From positions 1 through 64,000 of the forward strand of contig JBCBMO010000003.1 of assembly GCA_039822785.1 (NCBI GenBank): DNA of 64,000 nt. The letters are read 5' to 3'. The stretch comes from Thermohalobaculum sp039822785 (GTDB lineage Bacteria > Pseudomonadota > Alphaproteobacteria > Rhodobacterales > Rhodobacteraceae). Numbering within the stretch: position 1 is the stretch's first letter; every line of letters begins with the position of its first letter. Position numbers and translations under genes: made by a program. The notes below the pieces were generated by a model that was not told the DNA's origin, ran no database searches, and saw only the letters and a list, made by a program, of their open reading frames with translations. Below, in pieces: positions 25,212-34,817 of this stretch.

Positions 25212-25623
25212 CGTAGCCCCCCATCTCGCAAATCAGCTTCCAATGGGCGGGGTCGACCGGGACGACCGACAGGCGGGACTGCTTCACCAGGGCGAAATCG
25301 GCCAGCCGCGGCTCGGCCTTGATATCGGCCAGGGTCACGGGATTGGGCATCTCGGCCACGGCCTTGATGTCCACGCATTCCCAGCGGGGATCGTCGGTGG
25401 TGCTGTCGGGATGGATCTCGCGGCAGACCTCGACGATGCCGACGATCCGCTTCTCCTTGACCGAGTGGTAGAAGAAGCCGAGGTCGCCGAGCGTCATCTG
25501 GCGCATGTTGTTGCGGGCCTGGTAGTTGCGGACACCGTCCCACTCCTCGCCCGTCTCGCCCTTGGCGACCTGGGCGTCCCAGCCCCAGGTCTCGGGCTCG
25601 GATTTGAACAGCCAGTACGCCAT
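25204..25623 (-). CDS. EVE-domain protein
   Basis: 139 residues spanning one EVE domain (MAYWLFKSEPETWGWD; EEWDGVRNYQARNNMRQMTLGDLGFFYHSV; IVGIVEVCREIHPDST; VKQSRLSVVPVDPAHWKLICEMGGY). EVE belongs to the PUA/YTH-like fold and reads modified bases. Stand-alone bacterial copies like this are widespread and of unknown role. The ATG at 25623 follows GGGAG. Confidence 0.9.
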   Translation of the reverse strand: MAYWLFKSEPETWGWDAQVAKGETGEEWDGVRNYQARNNMRQMTLGDLGFFYHSVKEKRIVGIVEVCREIHPDSTTDDPRWECVDIKAVAEMPNPVTLADIKAEPRLADFALVKQSRLSVVPVDPAHWKLICEMGGYDG

Positions 25624-25687
25624 GTCGTCTCCCTCGGTCTGCACGTTGCCCGACTATGTGGCGAGGTGGCCGGGCATGACCAGCCCC

Positions 25688-26827
25688 TCAGGCCTTGGCC
25701 CCCTTGCGCCCGGCCCCAAGCATGGGCGCCGCCGTGGCATCCAGCGGCCAGCGGGGGCGCGGCACCGGCGCCTCAGCCGCCTGGCCTGCCATCAGCCGCT
25801 CACCGCCCGCATAGGCGATCATGGCGGCGTTATCCGTGCAGAGCGCGAGCGGCGGCGCGATCAGCCGAAACCCCTCGGCGGTCGCGGCCCCCTCCAGCGC
25901 GCTGCGCAGGGTCCGGTTGGCCGCGACACCGCCGGCCACCGCGATCACCGGGTCGACCAGCACCGGCTGATCCTCCCGCATCCGGCGCATCGCCTCCGCG
26001 GTCTTGGCGGCCAGCACCTCCGCCACCGCGGCCTGGAAGGAGGCGCAAAGGTCAGCCACATCCTGGCGCTTCAGCCCGCCCTGCGCCTGGATCAGAAGAT
26101 CGCGCGTCCGCTTCACCGCGGTCTTGAGGCCGGAAAAGCTCATCTGCACCCCGGTCCGGTCCGCCGCGCGATCGAGCAGAGGGCGCGGAAAGCCAAAGCG
26201 CACGGCATCGCCTGCCCGGGCGCTGTGCTCACCGGCGGCCCAACGCTCCACGATCGGGCCGCCGGGAAAGCCAAGGCCCAGCATCTTGGCGACCTTGTCG
26301 AAGGCCTCTCCCGGCGCGTCGTCCAGCGTGCCACCCAGGCGGCGATAAGCGCCGAGGCCCGTGACGGCGATGAGCTGGCAATGGCCGCCGGAGACGAGGA
26401 GCAGCAGATAGGGATAGGCCACGCCGTCGGTCAGCCGCGGGGTGAGGGCATGCCCTTCCAAATGGTTGACGCCGATGACCGGCAGGCCGGCGCCCAGCGC
26501 GATCCCCCGCGCGGCCATCACACCGGCCATGACCCCGCCGATCAGGCCCGGCCCCGCGGTGACCGCCACCGCGTCGATCCCGCCCAGGCCGACCCCAGCC
26601 TCCTCCAACGCACGGACCGCCACCCGGTCGGCGCGCTCGGCATGGGCGCGCGCCGCGATCTCGGGCACGACGCCGCCATAGGCGCGGTGCAGATCCTCCT
26701 GCCCGAAGACGGCGTTCGACAGGATCCGGGCCCGCGGCCCGCCCGGCGCCGCGGTCAGGCGCACCACCGCCGCGGCGGTCTCGTCGCAACTCGACTCAAG
26801 GCCGAGCAGGGTGAGCGATTGCACCAT
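25688..26827 (-). CDS. tsaD: tRNA N6-adenosine threonylcarbamoyltransferase TsaD
   Basis: 379 residues. Transfers the threonylcarbamoyl group to A37 of ANN-decoding tRNAs with TsaB/E. ASKHA fold; metal motif HAERADR and NHLEGHALTPRL (HxxxH type), SGGHCQLIAV, GGTLDDAPGEAFDKVAKMLGL, and ALCTDNAAMIAYAGGERL near the C-terminus. The ATG at 26827 follows GGAG and gives the standard LTLLGLESSCDET start. Divergent from hemC, the usual alphaproteobacterial arrangement. Confidence 0.97.
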   Translation of the reverse strand: MVQSLTLLGLESSCDETAAAVVRLTAAPGGPRARILSNAVFGQEDLHRAYGGVVPEIAARAHAERADRVAVRALEEAGVGLGGIDAVAVTAGPGLIGGVMAGVMAARGIALGAGLPVIGVNHLEGHALTPRLTDGVAYPYLLLLVSGGHCQLIAVTGLGAYRRLGGTLDDAPGEAFDKVAKMLGLGFPGGPIVERWAAGEHSARAGDAVRFGFPRPLLDRAADRTGVQMSFSGLKTAVKRTRDLLIQAQGGLKRQDVADLCASFQAAVAEVLAAKTAEAMRRMREDQPVLVDPVIAVAGGVAANRTLRSALEGAATAEGFRLIAPPLALCTDNAAMIAYAGGERLMAGQAAEAPVPRPRWPLDATAAPMLGAGRKGAKA

Positions 26828-26946
26828 CGGGTCTCCGTTCGAGGCGTGGTTCTGGGCGCCGTTGCGCGGCGCCGCACCGGCCTCTAGTAAGAACGGCAGT
26901 CCTTGAAAACCACCTCCACGCTGTGGAGACGCGCCGGAAGACACCC

Positions 26947-27888
26947 ATGCCCGCCGACCTCCCCTCGCCCGACCGCCCGCTTCGGATCGGCACCCGCGGC
27001 TCCCCGCTGGCGATCGCCCAGGCGGTGGAGACGCGGGATCGGCTGATGGCGGCGCACGGGCTGGCGGAGGACGCCTTTGAGATCGTCCAGATCCGCACCA
27101 CGGGCGACAAGGTGCAGGACCGCGCGCTGTCTGAGATCGGCGGCAAGGGCCTGTTTACGCTGGAGATCGAGCAGGCGCTGATCGACGGCAGCATCGACAT
27201 CGCGGTGCACTCGATGAAGGACATGCCCACGGTCCTGCCCGAGGGGCTGATCGTCACGGCGCTCCTGCCGCGGGAGGACGTGCGCGACGCCTTCCTCAGT
27301 CCCCGTCACGCGAGCATCGCCGATCTGCCCCAGGGGGCGGTTGTCGGCAGCTCCTCCCTCCGCCGCCGCGCACAGCTTTTGAACCGACGGCCCGACCTGC
27401 AGGTGGTCGAGTTCCGCGGCACCGTGCAGACCCGCATGCGCAAGCTCGGCGAGGGGGTGGCGGAGGCGACGTTCCTCGCCTGCGCGGGGCTGCGCCGCCT
27501 GGGCCTGAGCGAGCACATCCGCACGGTGATCGAGGTCGAGGAGATGCTGCCGGCCGTGGCCCAAGGCGCCATCGGGATCGAAGCGCGAGCGGCGGACGAT
27601 GCCACCCGCAGGTTGTTGTCCGCCATCCACGACGACGCCACCGGCCATCGGCTGGCGGCGGAGCGGGCCTTCCTCGCCGGCCTCGACGGTTCCTGCCGCA
27701 CGCCCATCGGCGGGCTCGCGGTGCTGGAGGGGGACGAGGTCTGGCTGCGCGGCGAGATCGTGCGCCCCGATGGCAGCGAGCGTCACCGCACCGAGCGGCG
27801 CGGCCCGGCAGGCGATGCCGCGGCGCTGGGCGCCGATGCCTCGGCTGAACTGCGCAGCCTGGGCGGACCCGATTTCTTCGCGACCTGA
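26947..27888 (+). CDS. hemC: Hydroxymethylbilane synthase (porphobilinogen deaminase)
   Basis: 313 residues. Polymerises four porphobilinogens to hydroxymethylbilane. RIGTRGSPLAIAQA, IRTTGDK, GKGLFTLEIEQAL, AVHSMKDMPT, SSLRRRAQL and the dipyrromethane-cofactor cysteine in GSCRTPIGG are all present. The start is the ATG at 26947; an upstream in-frame GTG has poorer context. First gene of the hemC-hemD-mic60-hemY series. Confidence 0.97.
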   Translation: MPADLPSPDRPLRIGTRGSPLAIAQAVETRDRLMAAHGLAEDAFEIVQIRTTGDKVQDRALSEIGGKGLFTLEIEQALIDGSIDIAVHSMKDMPTVLPEGLIVTALLPREDVRDAFLSPRHASIADLPQGAVVGSSSLRRRAQLLNRRPDLQVVEFRGTVQTRMRKLGEGVAEATFLACAGLRRLGLSEHIRTVIEVEEMLPAVAQGAIGIEARAADDATRRLLSAIHDDATGHRLAAERAFLAGLDGSCRTPIGGLAVLEGDEVWLRGEIVRPDGSERHRTERRGPAGDAAALGADASAELRSLGGPDFFAT

Positions 27889-27899
27889 GCGGGGCGGGG

Positions 27900-28610
27900 A
27901 TGTCCCTGGTCCTGGTCACCCGACCGGCACCCGAGGCCGCGCAGACCGTGGAAGCACTGGCCGCGCGGGGAATCACCGCCCTCGCGGCGCCTCTGACCCG
28001 AATCGACTATCACCGAGACGTCCCGCCCCCACCGGCGGAGACCGATGCCCTGGTCTTCACCTCCGCCAATGCAGTGGAGGCAGCGGCAGCCCAAGGCTGG
28101 CCGAGCCGCGCGCTTCCCGTCTATGCCGTGGGCCCCAGAACCGCGGCGGCGGCGCGCGCCCTGGGATACGATCCGGTGATCGAGGGGCCAGGAGATGCCA
28201 CTGCGCTGCTGCCCCTGCTGCTCGCCACGCCGCCCCGCCGGTTCTGCCATCCGCGCGGGCATCATGTGGCACAGGACCTTGCGGCACCCTTGGCAGCAGC
28301 CGGTAAGTCCCTGTTCCCCCTCACGGTCTACGATGCCGTGGCGGCACCGCTGCCGGCGGAGGCGGCGACAGCGCTTGACCAGGCACGCGTTTCGACCGTG
28401 GCGGTTTGGTCCCCCCGCGCCGCGCGATTGTTTGCAGAGGCGGCCGCGGTGGCGCCCCAGTGGCCGCTCCCGACGCTCACCGGGGTCGCGATTTCCGCGA
28501 AGGCCGCCGCGGCGCTGCCCGACCTCCTCGGCGCCGTCGAGGTCGCCGGCGCCCCGACCGGGCCAGCAATGCTCGCGGCGATCGAGAAGGTCGGTCGCGA
28601 ACAACCCTGA
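27900..28610 (+). CDS. hemD: Uroporphyrinogen-III synthase
   Basis: 236 residues. Cyclises hydroxymethylbilane. The family is very divergent. The assignment rests on LVTRPAPEAAQTVEAL, DALVFTSANAVEAAA, YAVGPRTAAAARALG, the mid-protein AVWSPRAARLF, and its place 11 bp after hemC. Normal length for alphaproteobacterial HemD. Confidence 0.9.
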   Translation: MSLVLVTRPAPEAAQTVEALAARGITALAAPLTRIDYHRDVPPPPAETDALVFTSANAVEAAAAQGWPSRALPVYAVGPRTAAAARALGYDPVIEGPGDATALLPLLLATPPRRFCHPRGHHVAQDLAAPLAAAGKSLFPLTVYDAVAAPLPAEAATALDQARVSTVAVWSPRAARLFAEAAAVAPQWPLPTLTGVAISAKAAAALPDLLGAVEVAGAPTGPAMLAAIEKVGREQP

Positions 28611-28826
28611 GCACGATTGCGGCGCTAGGACCCGCTTCCTAGACTGCTCGCGCTGGGATTTTGGCTAGGCCTCGCGCCCGCCACGCGCTATCCAACGGCA
28701 CGCCCCCATCGTGCTGCCTCCCTCTGTCGGGGGGCGGACGGTCGGCGGGGCCGACGGGACAGCGCCCCAGCCCTCCGCCACTTCCCCGGCGGGGCGCCTG
28801 GAACAGCCGACGGAGACCTCGCGACG

Positions 28827-30404
28827 ATGACCACCCCGAAGGATCCGAAGAAGGGGGCCACGCCCTCCAGCGGCGGCCCCAAGGCGCCCGACGCGAAGGC
28901 CACCCCGCCCGCCGGCGACAAGGCCGCGGAGACACCCCGTCCCTTCGCCGAGATGTCCGGCGTGAACGACGCCATCGCCAAGGAGCGCGGCACGGCGACG
29001 CCACCGCCCCCCAAGGCGGCCACCAAGGCAGCCGCCAAGCCGGCGCCGAAGGCTGAGACGAAGCCCGCCGCGAAGGCGGAGGCTAAACCCGCCGCCAAGC
29101 CGGCAGCACCGGCCAAGCCGACGCCCTCCGCCGCCAGCAAGCCCGTGCCCACCGCCGCCCCGAAGCCAGCGCCCACACCCTCGCCGCCGCCGGCGCCCTC
29201 CCGCGGGCCGGGGCTGGTGACGACCGGGATCGTGGCGCTCATCGCTGGTGGTCTGGGCGGTGTCTTCGGCGCGCCCTACGTCCAGCCGCTCCTCGCGCCT
29301 GAAGACGCGCCGACGCTTGAGACGCTGGAGGGTCGCGTCTCGACGCTCGAGACCGCTGAGCCGCCGGCGCTCGTCGCCGCGGCGGATCCCGAACTGCAGA
29401 CTCAGGTCGAGGCGCTGGCCGCGGAGGTGACCGCGCTGTCCGGCGCCCCCACGGTAGATCTCGCGCCGCTGGAGGAGCGGATCGGCACGCTCGAGCAGGC
29501 CAGCGAGGTTGCCGCCGGCGGCGACGGTGCCGCGGCCGCCCTCGGCGCGCTCACCGCCCGGCTCGACACGCTGGAGGGTGCCACGCCCGAAGTCGTGGCC
29601 CGCATCGAGGCGCTGGAGACGGCCGAGCCCGAGGTGACCGGCGATGCCGTCGATGCCGTCGCCGCCCGGGTTGAGGCGCTGGAGACCGCAGAGCCTGACG
29701 TGACCGGTGCCGAGGTGGCGGGGATCGCCAGCCGCGTCGAGACCCTGGAGAGCGCGCCGGAGGCCGCGACCGCCGAAGCGCTCGGCGCCCTCGACGCCCG
29801 CCTCAGCGCCATGGAGAGCCAGCTTGCCGAGGCCAGCGCCCGGGCCGATCAGGCCGAGGCCCTGCTGGCCGAGGCACGGGCGGAGGCGCAGGTCCTGGCC
29901 CGGAAGGTCGACATCGCCGCCGCCGCCGAGACACTGAGCGGTCAGCTCACGGCCGGCGAGCCCTTCGCCGATACCCTCGCCACCCTCACCGAGCTCGCCC
30001 AGGCCGAGGCGCCGGCCGGCCTGACGGCAGCGGCCGGCGGGGTCGCGACAACCGAGGCGCTTGCGGAGGCCTTCGATCCGCTCGCCCAGCGCGCCCTGCG
30101 CGCCGAGATCGCGGCGGAAGCCGAGGAAGGCGCCCTGGGCCAGGCCACCGCCTGGTTCCAAAGCCAGGTCGTCGCCCGGCCCGCCGGCGCGCGGGAGGGG
30201 GAGGACACCGCCTCGCGCCTCAGCCGCATCGCCGCACTGCTGGAGGATGGGGACGCCGTCACCGCGTTGGCGGAGGCGGATATGCTGGCCGATGCCCCGC
30301 GAGCGGCGCTCGGCGGTTGGCTGGAGGATCTGCGCCTCAGGGCCGTGGCGGAGGCGGACCTGGCGGTCTGGCTCGCCGACATCGGGACGGAAACCAGGGG
30401 CTGA
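28827..30404 (+). CDS. Bacterial Mic60/mitofilin homologue
   Basis: 525 residues. A Lys/Ala/Pro-rich disordered N-terminus (1-125) is followed by one membrane segment (about 128-150, LVTTGIVALIAGGLGGVFGAPY). Then comes a long, repeat-containing coiled-coil region (about 155-365, with recurring LETAEP units). A C-terminal helical domain (about 370-525, TLSGQLTAGEPFADTLATLTEL...AALLEDGDAVTALAEADML) matches the mitofilin signature. Alphaproteobacterial Mic60 genes lie between hemD and hemY, exactly as here, and bacterial Mic60 has been linked to intracytoplasmic membrane shaping. It should be anchored in the inner membrane with its bulk in the periplasm. Confidence 0.85.
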   Translation: MTTPKDPKKGATPSSGGPKAPDAKATPPAGDKAAETPRPFAEMSGVNDAIAKERGTATPPPPKAATKAAAKPAPKAETKPAAKAEAKPAAKPAAPAKPTPSAASKPVPTAAPKPAPTPSPPPAPSRGPGLVTTGIVALIAGGLGGVFGAPYVQPLLAPEDAPTLETLEGRVSTLETAEPPALVAAADPELQTQVEALAAEVTALSGAPTVDLAPLEERIGTLEQASEVAAGGDGAAAALGALTARLDTLEGATPEVVARIEALETAEPEVTGDAVDAVAARVEALETAEPDVTGAEVAGIASRVETLESAPEAATAEALGALDARLSAMESQLAEASARADQAEALLAEARAEAQVLARKVDIAAAAETLSGQLTAGEPFADTLATLTELAQAEAPAGLTAAAGGVATTEALAEAFDPLAQRALRAEIAAEAEEGALGQATAWFQSQVVARPAGAREGEDTASRLSRIAALLEDGDAVTALAEADMLADAPRAALGGWLEDLRLRAVAEADLAVWLADIGTETRG

Positions 30405-30422
30405 CGGCGGGAGAACCGGACA

Positions 30423-31826
30423 ATGCTGAACTCGATCCTCAAATTCGCGATCTTTATCGCGATCGTCGGCGCGCTGGCCTTTGCGGCGCATTTCCTGCTG
30501 ACCGCGCCTGACACGGACGGGGTGGCGATCACCTTCAGCCCGCTCGACATCCAGGTCCAGATTACGCCCTTCATCGCCGTGGCCGCCGTGATCATCGGCT
30601 ATGTCGCACTCTACTTCCTGCTCAAGGTCACGGGGATCTTCGTCGGCCTCTTCAACTTCATCATCGGCAACGACTCGAGCTTCACCCGCTGGTTCCAGCG
30701 CGCCGATGAGCGCCGGGGCGCGGAGGCGCTGGCCCAGGCCCATGCGGCGCTGGCCACCGGCGACGTGCGCAAGGCCCGCCAAAAGGCCCTGGTGGCCGAG
30801 CGCAAGCTGAAGCGGCCGGAGCTTACCCGCCTGATCAACGCGCAGGCCGCCGAGATGGCCGGCGATAACGCCAAGGCCAAGGGCTATTACAAGGCCCTCG
30901 CCGATAGCGCCGAAAGTGCGCTGGTGGGCGTGAAGGGCCTGCTCAAGATCGCCGACGGCGAGGGCGACCGGGAGACCGCGCTGCTGCTTGCCAAGACCGC
31001 CTCTGCCCTGCGTACCGACGACAAGGACATCCTGGACCAGCTCTATACGCTGCAGTCGCACAAGTACGACTGGGACGGCGCGCGCAGCACGCTGGGCCAG
31101 ATGAAGCGCGCCAACCTCATCAGCGCGGCCGATGCCAAGCGCCGCGAGAGCATGCTGGCCCTGGCGCAGGCGGCGGAGCACGAGGACGCCGGGCGCACGG
31201 GCGAGGCGCTGAAGATGGCCGTCGATGCCGCCAAGATCGACCCCACCAATGTCGACGCGCTGACCAAGGCGACCAACCATCTGATCGAGACCGGCGCCAC
31301 CAAACAGGCCGCACGTCTGGTGGCCGAGGCCTGGAAGACCGATCCGGGGCCCAAGATCGCCAAGGTCTTCGCCGGCCTTGTCCCGGACGAGACGCCGGAC
31401 CAGCGCCGCCGCCGCTTCGAGGAGCTGTTCAACGTCAACCCCAACCACGCGCAGACGCTCTACACCCGCGCGGAACTGGCGCTGATGCAGAAGAAGTGGG
31501 ACGACGCGCGCGAGGCGTTGAAGAAGCTGAACGAAACCGAACCCTCGGGCCGCTATTGCGCGATCCGCGCCGCCATCGCGCGTGGCGAGGGCAAGGCCGA
31601 GACCGAGGTCCGCACCTGGCTGGTGCGCGGCATCGGCGCCCCCGGCGCGGCGGAGGGGATGGTCACCGATCCCACCCTGCTGCCGCTTCTGATCGGCGTG
31701 CACGAGACCGCCGCCATGAACGGCGCCGCCCAACCGGCCGCCACCAAGGTGCCGGGGACCGCGCTGGTCGCGGCGGAAGAGAAGGCAAAGGCAGCCGCAG
31801 AGAAAAAGCCCGCAACGGCAAGCTGA
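30423..31826 (+). CDS. hemY: HemY-like TPR membrane protein
   Basis: 467 residues. Two N-terminal membrane segments (about 5-27 and 41-66) form the HemY_N module, with GIFVGLFNFIIGNDSSFTRWFQRADERRGAEAL at its end. A TPR-like helical region follows through about 430 and the tail is Ala/Lys-rich. The protein is named after its location in heme operons; its biochemical role is unclear, and this is not the protoporphyrinogen oxidase also called HemY. SD GGGAG. The run ends at a hairpin. Confidence 0.9.
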   Translation: MLNSILKFAIFIAIVGALAFAAHFLLTAPDTDGVAITFSPLDIQVQITPFIAVAAVIIGYVALYFLLKVTGIFVGLFNFIIGNDSSFTRWFQRADERRGAEALAQAHAALATGDVRKARQKALVAERKLKRPELTRLINAQAAEMAGDNAKAKGYYKALADSAESALVGVKGLLKIADGEGDRETALLLAKTASALRTDDKDILDQLYTLQSHKYDWDGARSTLGQMKRANLISAADAKRRESMLALAQAAEHEDAGRTGEALKMAVDAAKIDPTNVDALTKATNHLIETGATKQAARLVAEAWKTDPGPKIAKVFAGLVPDETPDQRRRRFEELFNVNPNHAQTLYTRAELALMQKKWDDAREALKKLNETEPSGRYCAIRAAIARGEGKAETEVRTWLVRGIGAPGAAEGMVTDPTLLPLLIGVHETAAMNGAAQPAATKVPGTALVAAEEKAKAAAEKKPATAS

Positions 31827-31845
31827 CGGCCTGCACCCGAGCAAC

Positions 31846-31876
31846 CTGGCGCCTCACCGGGGGAGGGAGGCGCCAG
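31846..31876 (+). terminator. Hairpin between hemY and ugd
   Basis: 10-bp perfect stem (CTGGCGCCTC and complement) with an 11-base loop, 20 bp after the hemY stop. There is no U-tract, so termination strength is uncertain. Confidence 0.5.
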
Positions 31877-31903
31877 TAGACTTGAGATAGAAGTGAGGGC
31901 GCT

Positions 31904-33208
31904 ATGCGTATTACCATGATCGGCGCGGGCTATGTTGGCCTCGTGTCCGGTGCTTGTTTGTCCGACTTCGGCCACGAGGTCATCTGCGTCGACCTGAACG
32001 CCGCCAAGATCGAGGCGCTCCACCGTGGAGAGGTGCCAATCTTCGAGCCGGGGCTCGATGCCCTGATCGAGCGCAACGTCCAGGCCGGCCGCCTGTCCTT
32101 CACGACCGAACTCGCAGAGGCGGTGAAGGGGTCGGAGGCGATCTTCATCGCCGTGGGCACCCCCACCCGCCGCGGCGACGGCCATGCCGACCTCAAATAC
32201 GTCTACGCCGCCGCAGAGGACATCGGCCGGCTAATCGACGGCTATACGGTGGTCGTCACGAAATCGACCGTCCCCGTCGGCACCAACGCCGAGGTCGAAC
32301 GGCGCATCCGTGCGGTGGCGCCGGAGAAGGATTTCTCCGTCGCCTCCAACCCCGAGTTCCTGCGCGAGGGCGCAGCGATCGAGGACTTCATGCGTCCCGA
32401 CCGTGTGGTCGTCGGCATCAAGGACGAGCGCGCCGAACAGGTGATGCGCGACATCTACCGCCCGCTGAACATTCGCGAGACCCCGATCCTGGTCACCGAC
32501 CTCGAGAGCGCGGAAATCATCAAATACGCCGCCAACGCGTTCCTTGCGACCAAGATCACCTTCATCAACGAGATCGCCGATCTCTGCGAGAAGACCGGCG
32601 CCGATGTTCAACAGGTGGCCAAGGGGATCGGGCTGGACGGGCGCATCGGCTCCAAGTTCCTGCACCCGGGCCCGGGCTATGGCGGGTCGTGCTTCCCCAA
32701 GGACACCTCGGCGCTTGCCCGCACCGGGGTGGAGTTCGCCTCGCCGCTCCGCATCGTCGAGACCGTGATCCAGGTGAACGATGCCCGCAAACGCGCCATG
32801 ACCAACAAGATCACCGAGGCGCTTGACGACGACATCGCGGGCAAGTCGATCCTGGTCCTGGGCGTCACCTTCAAGCCCAACACCGACGACATGCGCGACG
32901 CACCCTCGCTGACGGTCGTGCCGGCGCTCATCGGCGGCGGCGCCACCGTCCGGGTCATCGACCCCGAGGGGCGTAAGGAGGGTGAGCGCATGCTGCCCGG
33001 CGTCGAATGGCATGACGACCCCTATGCGGCGGCCGACGGCGCCCATGCCATCGCGATCCTGACCGAGTGGAACGAGTTCCGCGCCCTCGATCTCGACCGC
33101 CTGGCCGGTGCCATGACGAGCCCGATCATGGTCGATCTGCGCAACATCTATCGCCCCGAGGACGCGCGCTCCGCCGGCTTCACCTATAGCTCCATCGGAC
33201 GGCCGTGA
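31904..33208 (+). CDS. ugd: UDP-glucose 6-dehydrogenase
   Basis: 434 residues. Oxidises UDP-glucose to UDP-glucuronate with two NAD. N-terminal Rossmann motif GAGYVGLVSG, central VASNPEFLREGAAIEDF, catalytic Cys263 in GYGGSCFPKD, and C-terminal domain VLGVTFKPNTDDMRDAPS. Its stop overlaps the next gene's GTG start by 4 bp (GTGA), so the pair is translationally coupled. Supplies precursors for capsule, exopolysaccharide or LPS. Confidence 0.97.
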   Translation: MRITMIGAGYVGLVSGACLSDFGHEVICVDLNAAKIEALHRGEVPIFEPGLDALIERNVQAGRLSFTTELAEAVKGSEAIFIAVGTPTRRGDGHADLKYVYAAAEDIGRLIDGYTVVVTKSTVPVGTNAEVERRIRAVAPEKDFSVASNPEFLREGAAIEDFMRPDRVVVGIKDERAEQVMRDIYRPLNIRETPILVTDLESAEIIKYAANAFLATKITFINEIADLCEKTGADVQQVAKGIGLDGRIGSKFLHPGPGYGGSCFPKDTSALARTGVEFASPLRIVETVIQVNDARKRAMTNKITEALDDDIAGKSILVLGVTFKPNTDDMRDAPSLTVVPALIGGGATVRVIDPEGRKEGERMLPGVEWHDDPYAAADGAHAIAILTEWNEFRALDLDRLAGAMTSPIMVDLRNIYRPEDARSAGFTYSSIGRP

Positions 33209-34221
33209 GCGCAGAGACCGTTCTGGTCACCGGCGCCGCGGGTTTCATCGGCGCCGCCCTTTGCGAAAGACTGCTCGGCGCGGGGCGCCGGGTGGTCGGG
33301 GTGGACAACCTCAACACATACTACGACCCCCTCCTCAAGGAGGCACGGCTCGACCGGATGCGGCCCCATGAGGCCTTTGCCTTCAGGGCCCTCGACCTTG
33401 CGGACCGGGCGGCGACCGAGGCGCTGTTCGCCGAGGTTCAGCCCCCGCTGGTCGTCCATCTGGCGGCGCAGGCCGGGGTGCGGCACGGCATCCACGCGCC
33501 GCATGACTATGCCGATGCAAACCTCTCGGGGTTCCTGACGGTGCTGGAGGGGTGCCGCCATGCAGGCACGCGCCATCTGCTCTACGCCTCCTCCTCCTCG
33601 GTCTATGGCGGCAACGCGCGGGTGCCCTTCTCGACCTCCGACAGCGTGGATCATCCGGTCAGCCTCTATGCAGCGACCAAGAAGGCGAACGAGCTGATGG
33701 CCCATGCCTACAGCCATCTCTACGCCCTGCCCGCCACCGGTCTGCGCTTTTTCACGGTCTACGGGCCGCGCGGGCGCCCCGACATGGCCTATTACAAGTT
33801 CACCAAGGCGCTGTTCGAGGGGCGGCCGATCCAGATCTTCAACCACGGGCGGATGCGGCGCGACTTCACCTATGTCGACGACGTGGTGGAGGCGGTGGTG
33901 CGCCTCCTCGACCTGCCCCCGGCTCCGACCCCGGACTACGACCGGATGAGCCCCGATCCGGCGACCTCCTGGGCGCCGCATGCGGTCTACAACATCGGCA
34001 ACAGCGCGCCCGAGGATCTGATGCGCTTCGTCGCGATCCTCGAGGACCTCACCGGTCGCACTGCGCAGACCGAGATGCTGCCCATGCAGCCCGGCGATGT
34101 GGAGGCGACCGCCGCCGACACCGCGGCGCTGGAGGCGAAGATCGCCTTCCGCCCCTCCACCCCGCTGGAGACCGGCCTTGCCCGTTTCGTCGCCTGGTAC
34201 CGCCAATACCACCAGTGCTGA
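33205..34221 (+). CDS. UDP-glucuronate 4-epimerase family protein
   Basis: 338 residues. Extended SDR: NAD motif GAAGFIGAAL, catalytic SLYAATKKANE (YxxxK), and the family pieces DNLNTYYDPLLKEARL and RFFTVYGPRGRPDMAYYKFTKALFEG typical of UDP-glucuronate epimerases (CapI/LspL). With ugd it would make UDP-galacturonate. GTG start coupled to ugd. No glycosyltransferase is adjacent. Confidence 0.93.
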   Translation: MSAETVLVTGAAGFIGAALCERLLGAGRRVVGVDNLNTYYDPLLKEARLDRMRPHEAFAFRALDLADRAATEALFAEVQPPLVVHLAAQAGVRHGIHAPHDYADANLSGFLTVLEGCRHAGTRHLLYASSSSVYGGNARVPFSTSDSVDHPVSLYAATKKANELMAHAYSHLYALPATGLRFFTVYGPRGRPDMAYYKFTKALFEGRPIQIFNHGRMRRDFTYVDDVVEAVVRLLDLPPAPTPDYDRMSPDPATSWAPHAVYNIGNSAPEDLMRFVAILEDLTGRTAQTEMLPMQPGDVEATAADTAALEAKIAFRPSTPLETGLARFVAWYRQYHQC

Positions 34222-34328
34222 CCGGCGCCGGCCTGGCGGTAGAACGTCACGCTCCTGTTATCCGCGACACAGGCACGCCCAGGGCTATCCCCTAGGTCAG
34301 GGGAGCGCGGAACAAGAGGACAGTGCCG

Positions 34329-34775
34329 ATGAAGATCAAGGAACTCGTGAGCGAAGTCGGTCGTCGGGCAGGGCTCGGCGAGATCGACTATGACCCCGCG
34401 CAGGGCGCGCAGTTCACCGTGGGCGAGGTCACGCTGGCCGTGGAGGCGATGCCCGATGGCATTCTGCTGACCGCTTCCCTGGGACCCGTCCCTGCGAACG
34501 CGCCGGCCGGGTTCTACCGCGCGCTCCTGGCGGCGAACTTCGAGCCTGAGGACACGTCCGGTACCGCCCTGTCGATCAACGAGGCCTCCGACGAGGTCAT
34601 GGCCTGCCGCACGATCCTGCAGGACGACCTGCCGTTCGAGGCCTTCGAGCGGGAGATCACGGTCTTCGTCAACACCGCCGAGACCTGGGGTGCGAAGCTG
34701 CGCAGCGGCGCGATCCGCACTGAGACGCCTCCCAGCGACAGCGACGATTACGACGCGGTCCACATTCCGGCCTGA
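34329..34775 (+). CDS. CesT-family type III secretion chaperone
   Basis: 148 residues, small and acidic (about a chaperone's usual size). The sequence follows the CesT plan: N-terminal helix IKELVSEVGRRAGL, beta-strands FTVGEVTLAVEAM and GILLTASLGPVP, helix AGFYRALLAANF, the strand TALSINEASDEVMACRTI, and the closing helix FVNTAETWGAKL. Such proteins bind and deliver a specific effector, usually encoded next door. The ATG at 34329 follows AAGAGGA. The downstream gene, 42 bp away, is the likely client. No secretion apparatus gene is in the window. Confidence 0.82.
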   Translation: MKIKELVSEVGRRAGLGEIDYDPAQGAQFTVGEVTLAVEAMPDGILLTASLGPVPANAPAGFYRALLAANFEPEDTSGTALSINEASDEVMACRTILQDDLPFEAFEREITVFVNTAETWGAKLRSGAIRTETPPSDSDDYDAVHIPA

Positions 34776-34817
34776 CCGGCCAGCCCAAGAGATACACGAG
34801 AGACAAAGGAGGTTCCC

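Noticed and set aside
28665..31844. A 1059-codon open frame on the minus strand opposite mic60 and hemY
   Set aside because: It is antisense to two genes with clear domains, ribosome sites and conserved order. Its low-complexity Gly/Arg/Leu composition is what high-GC antisense frames produce.
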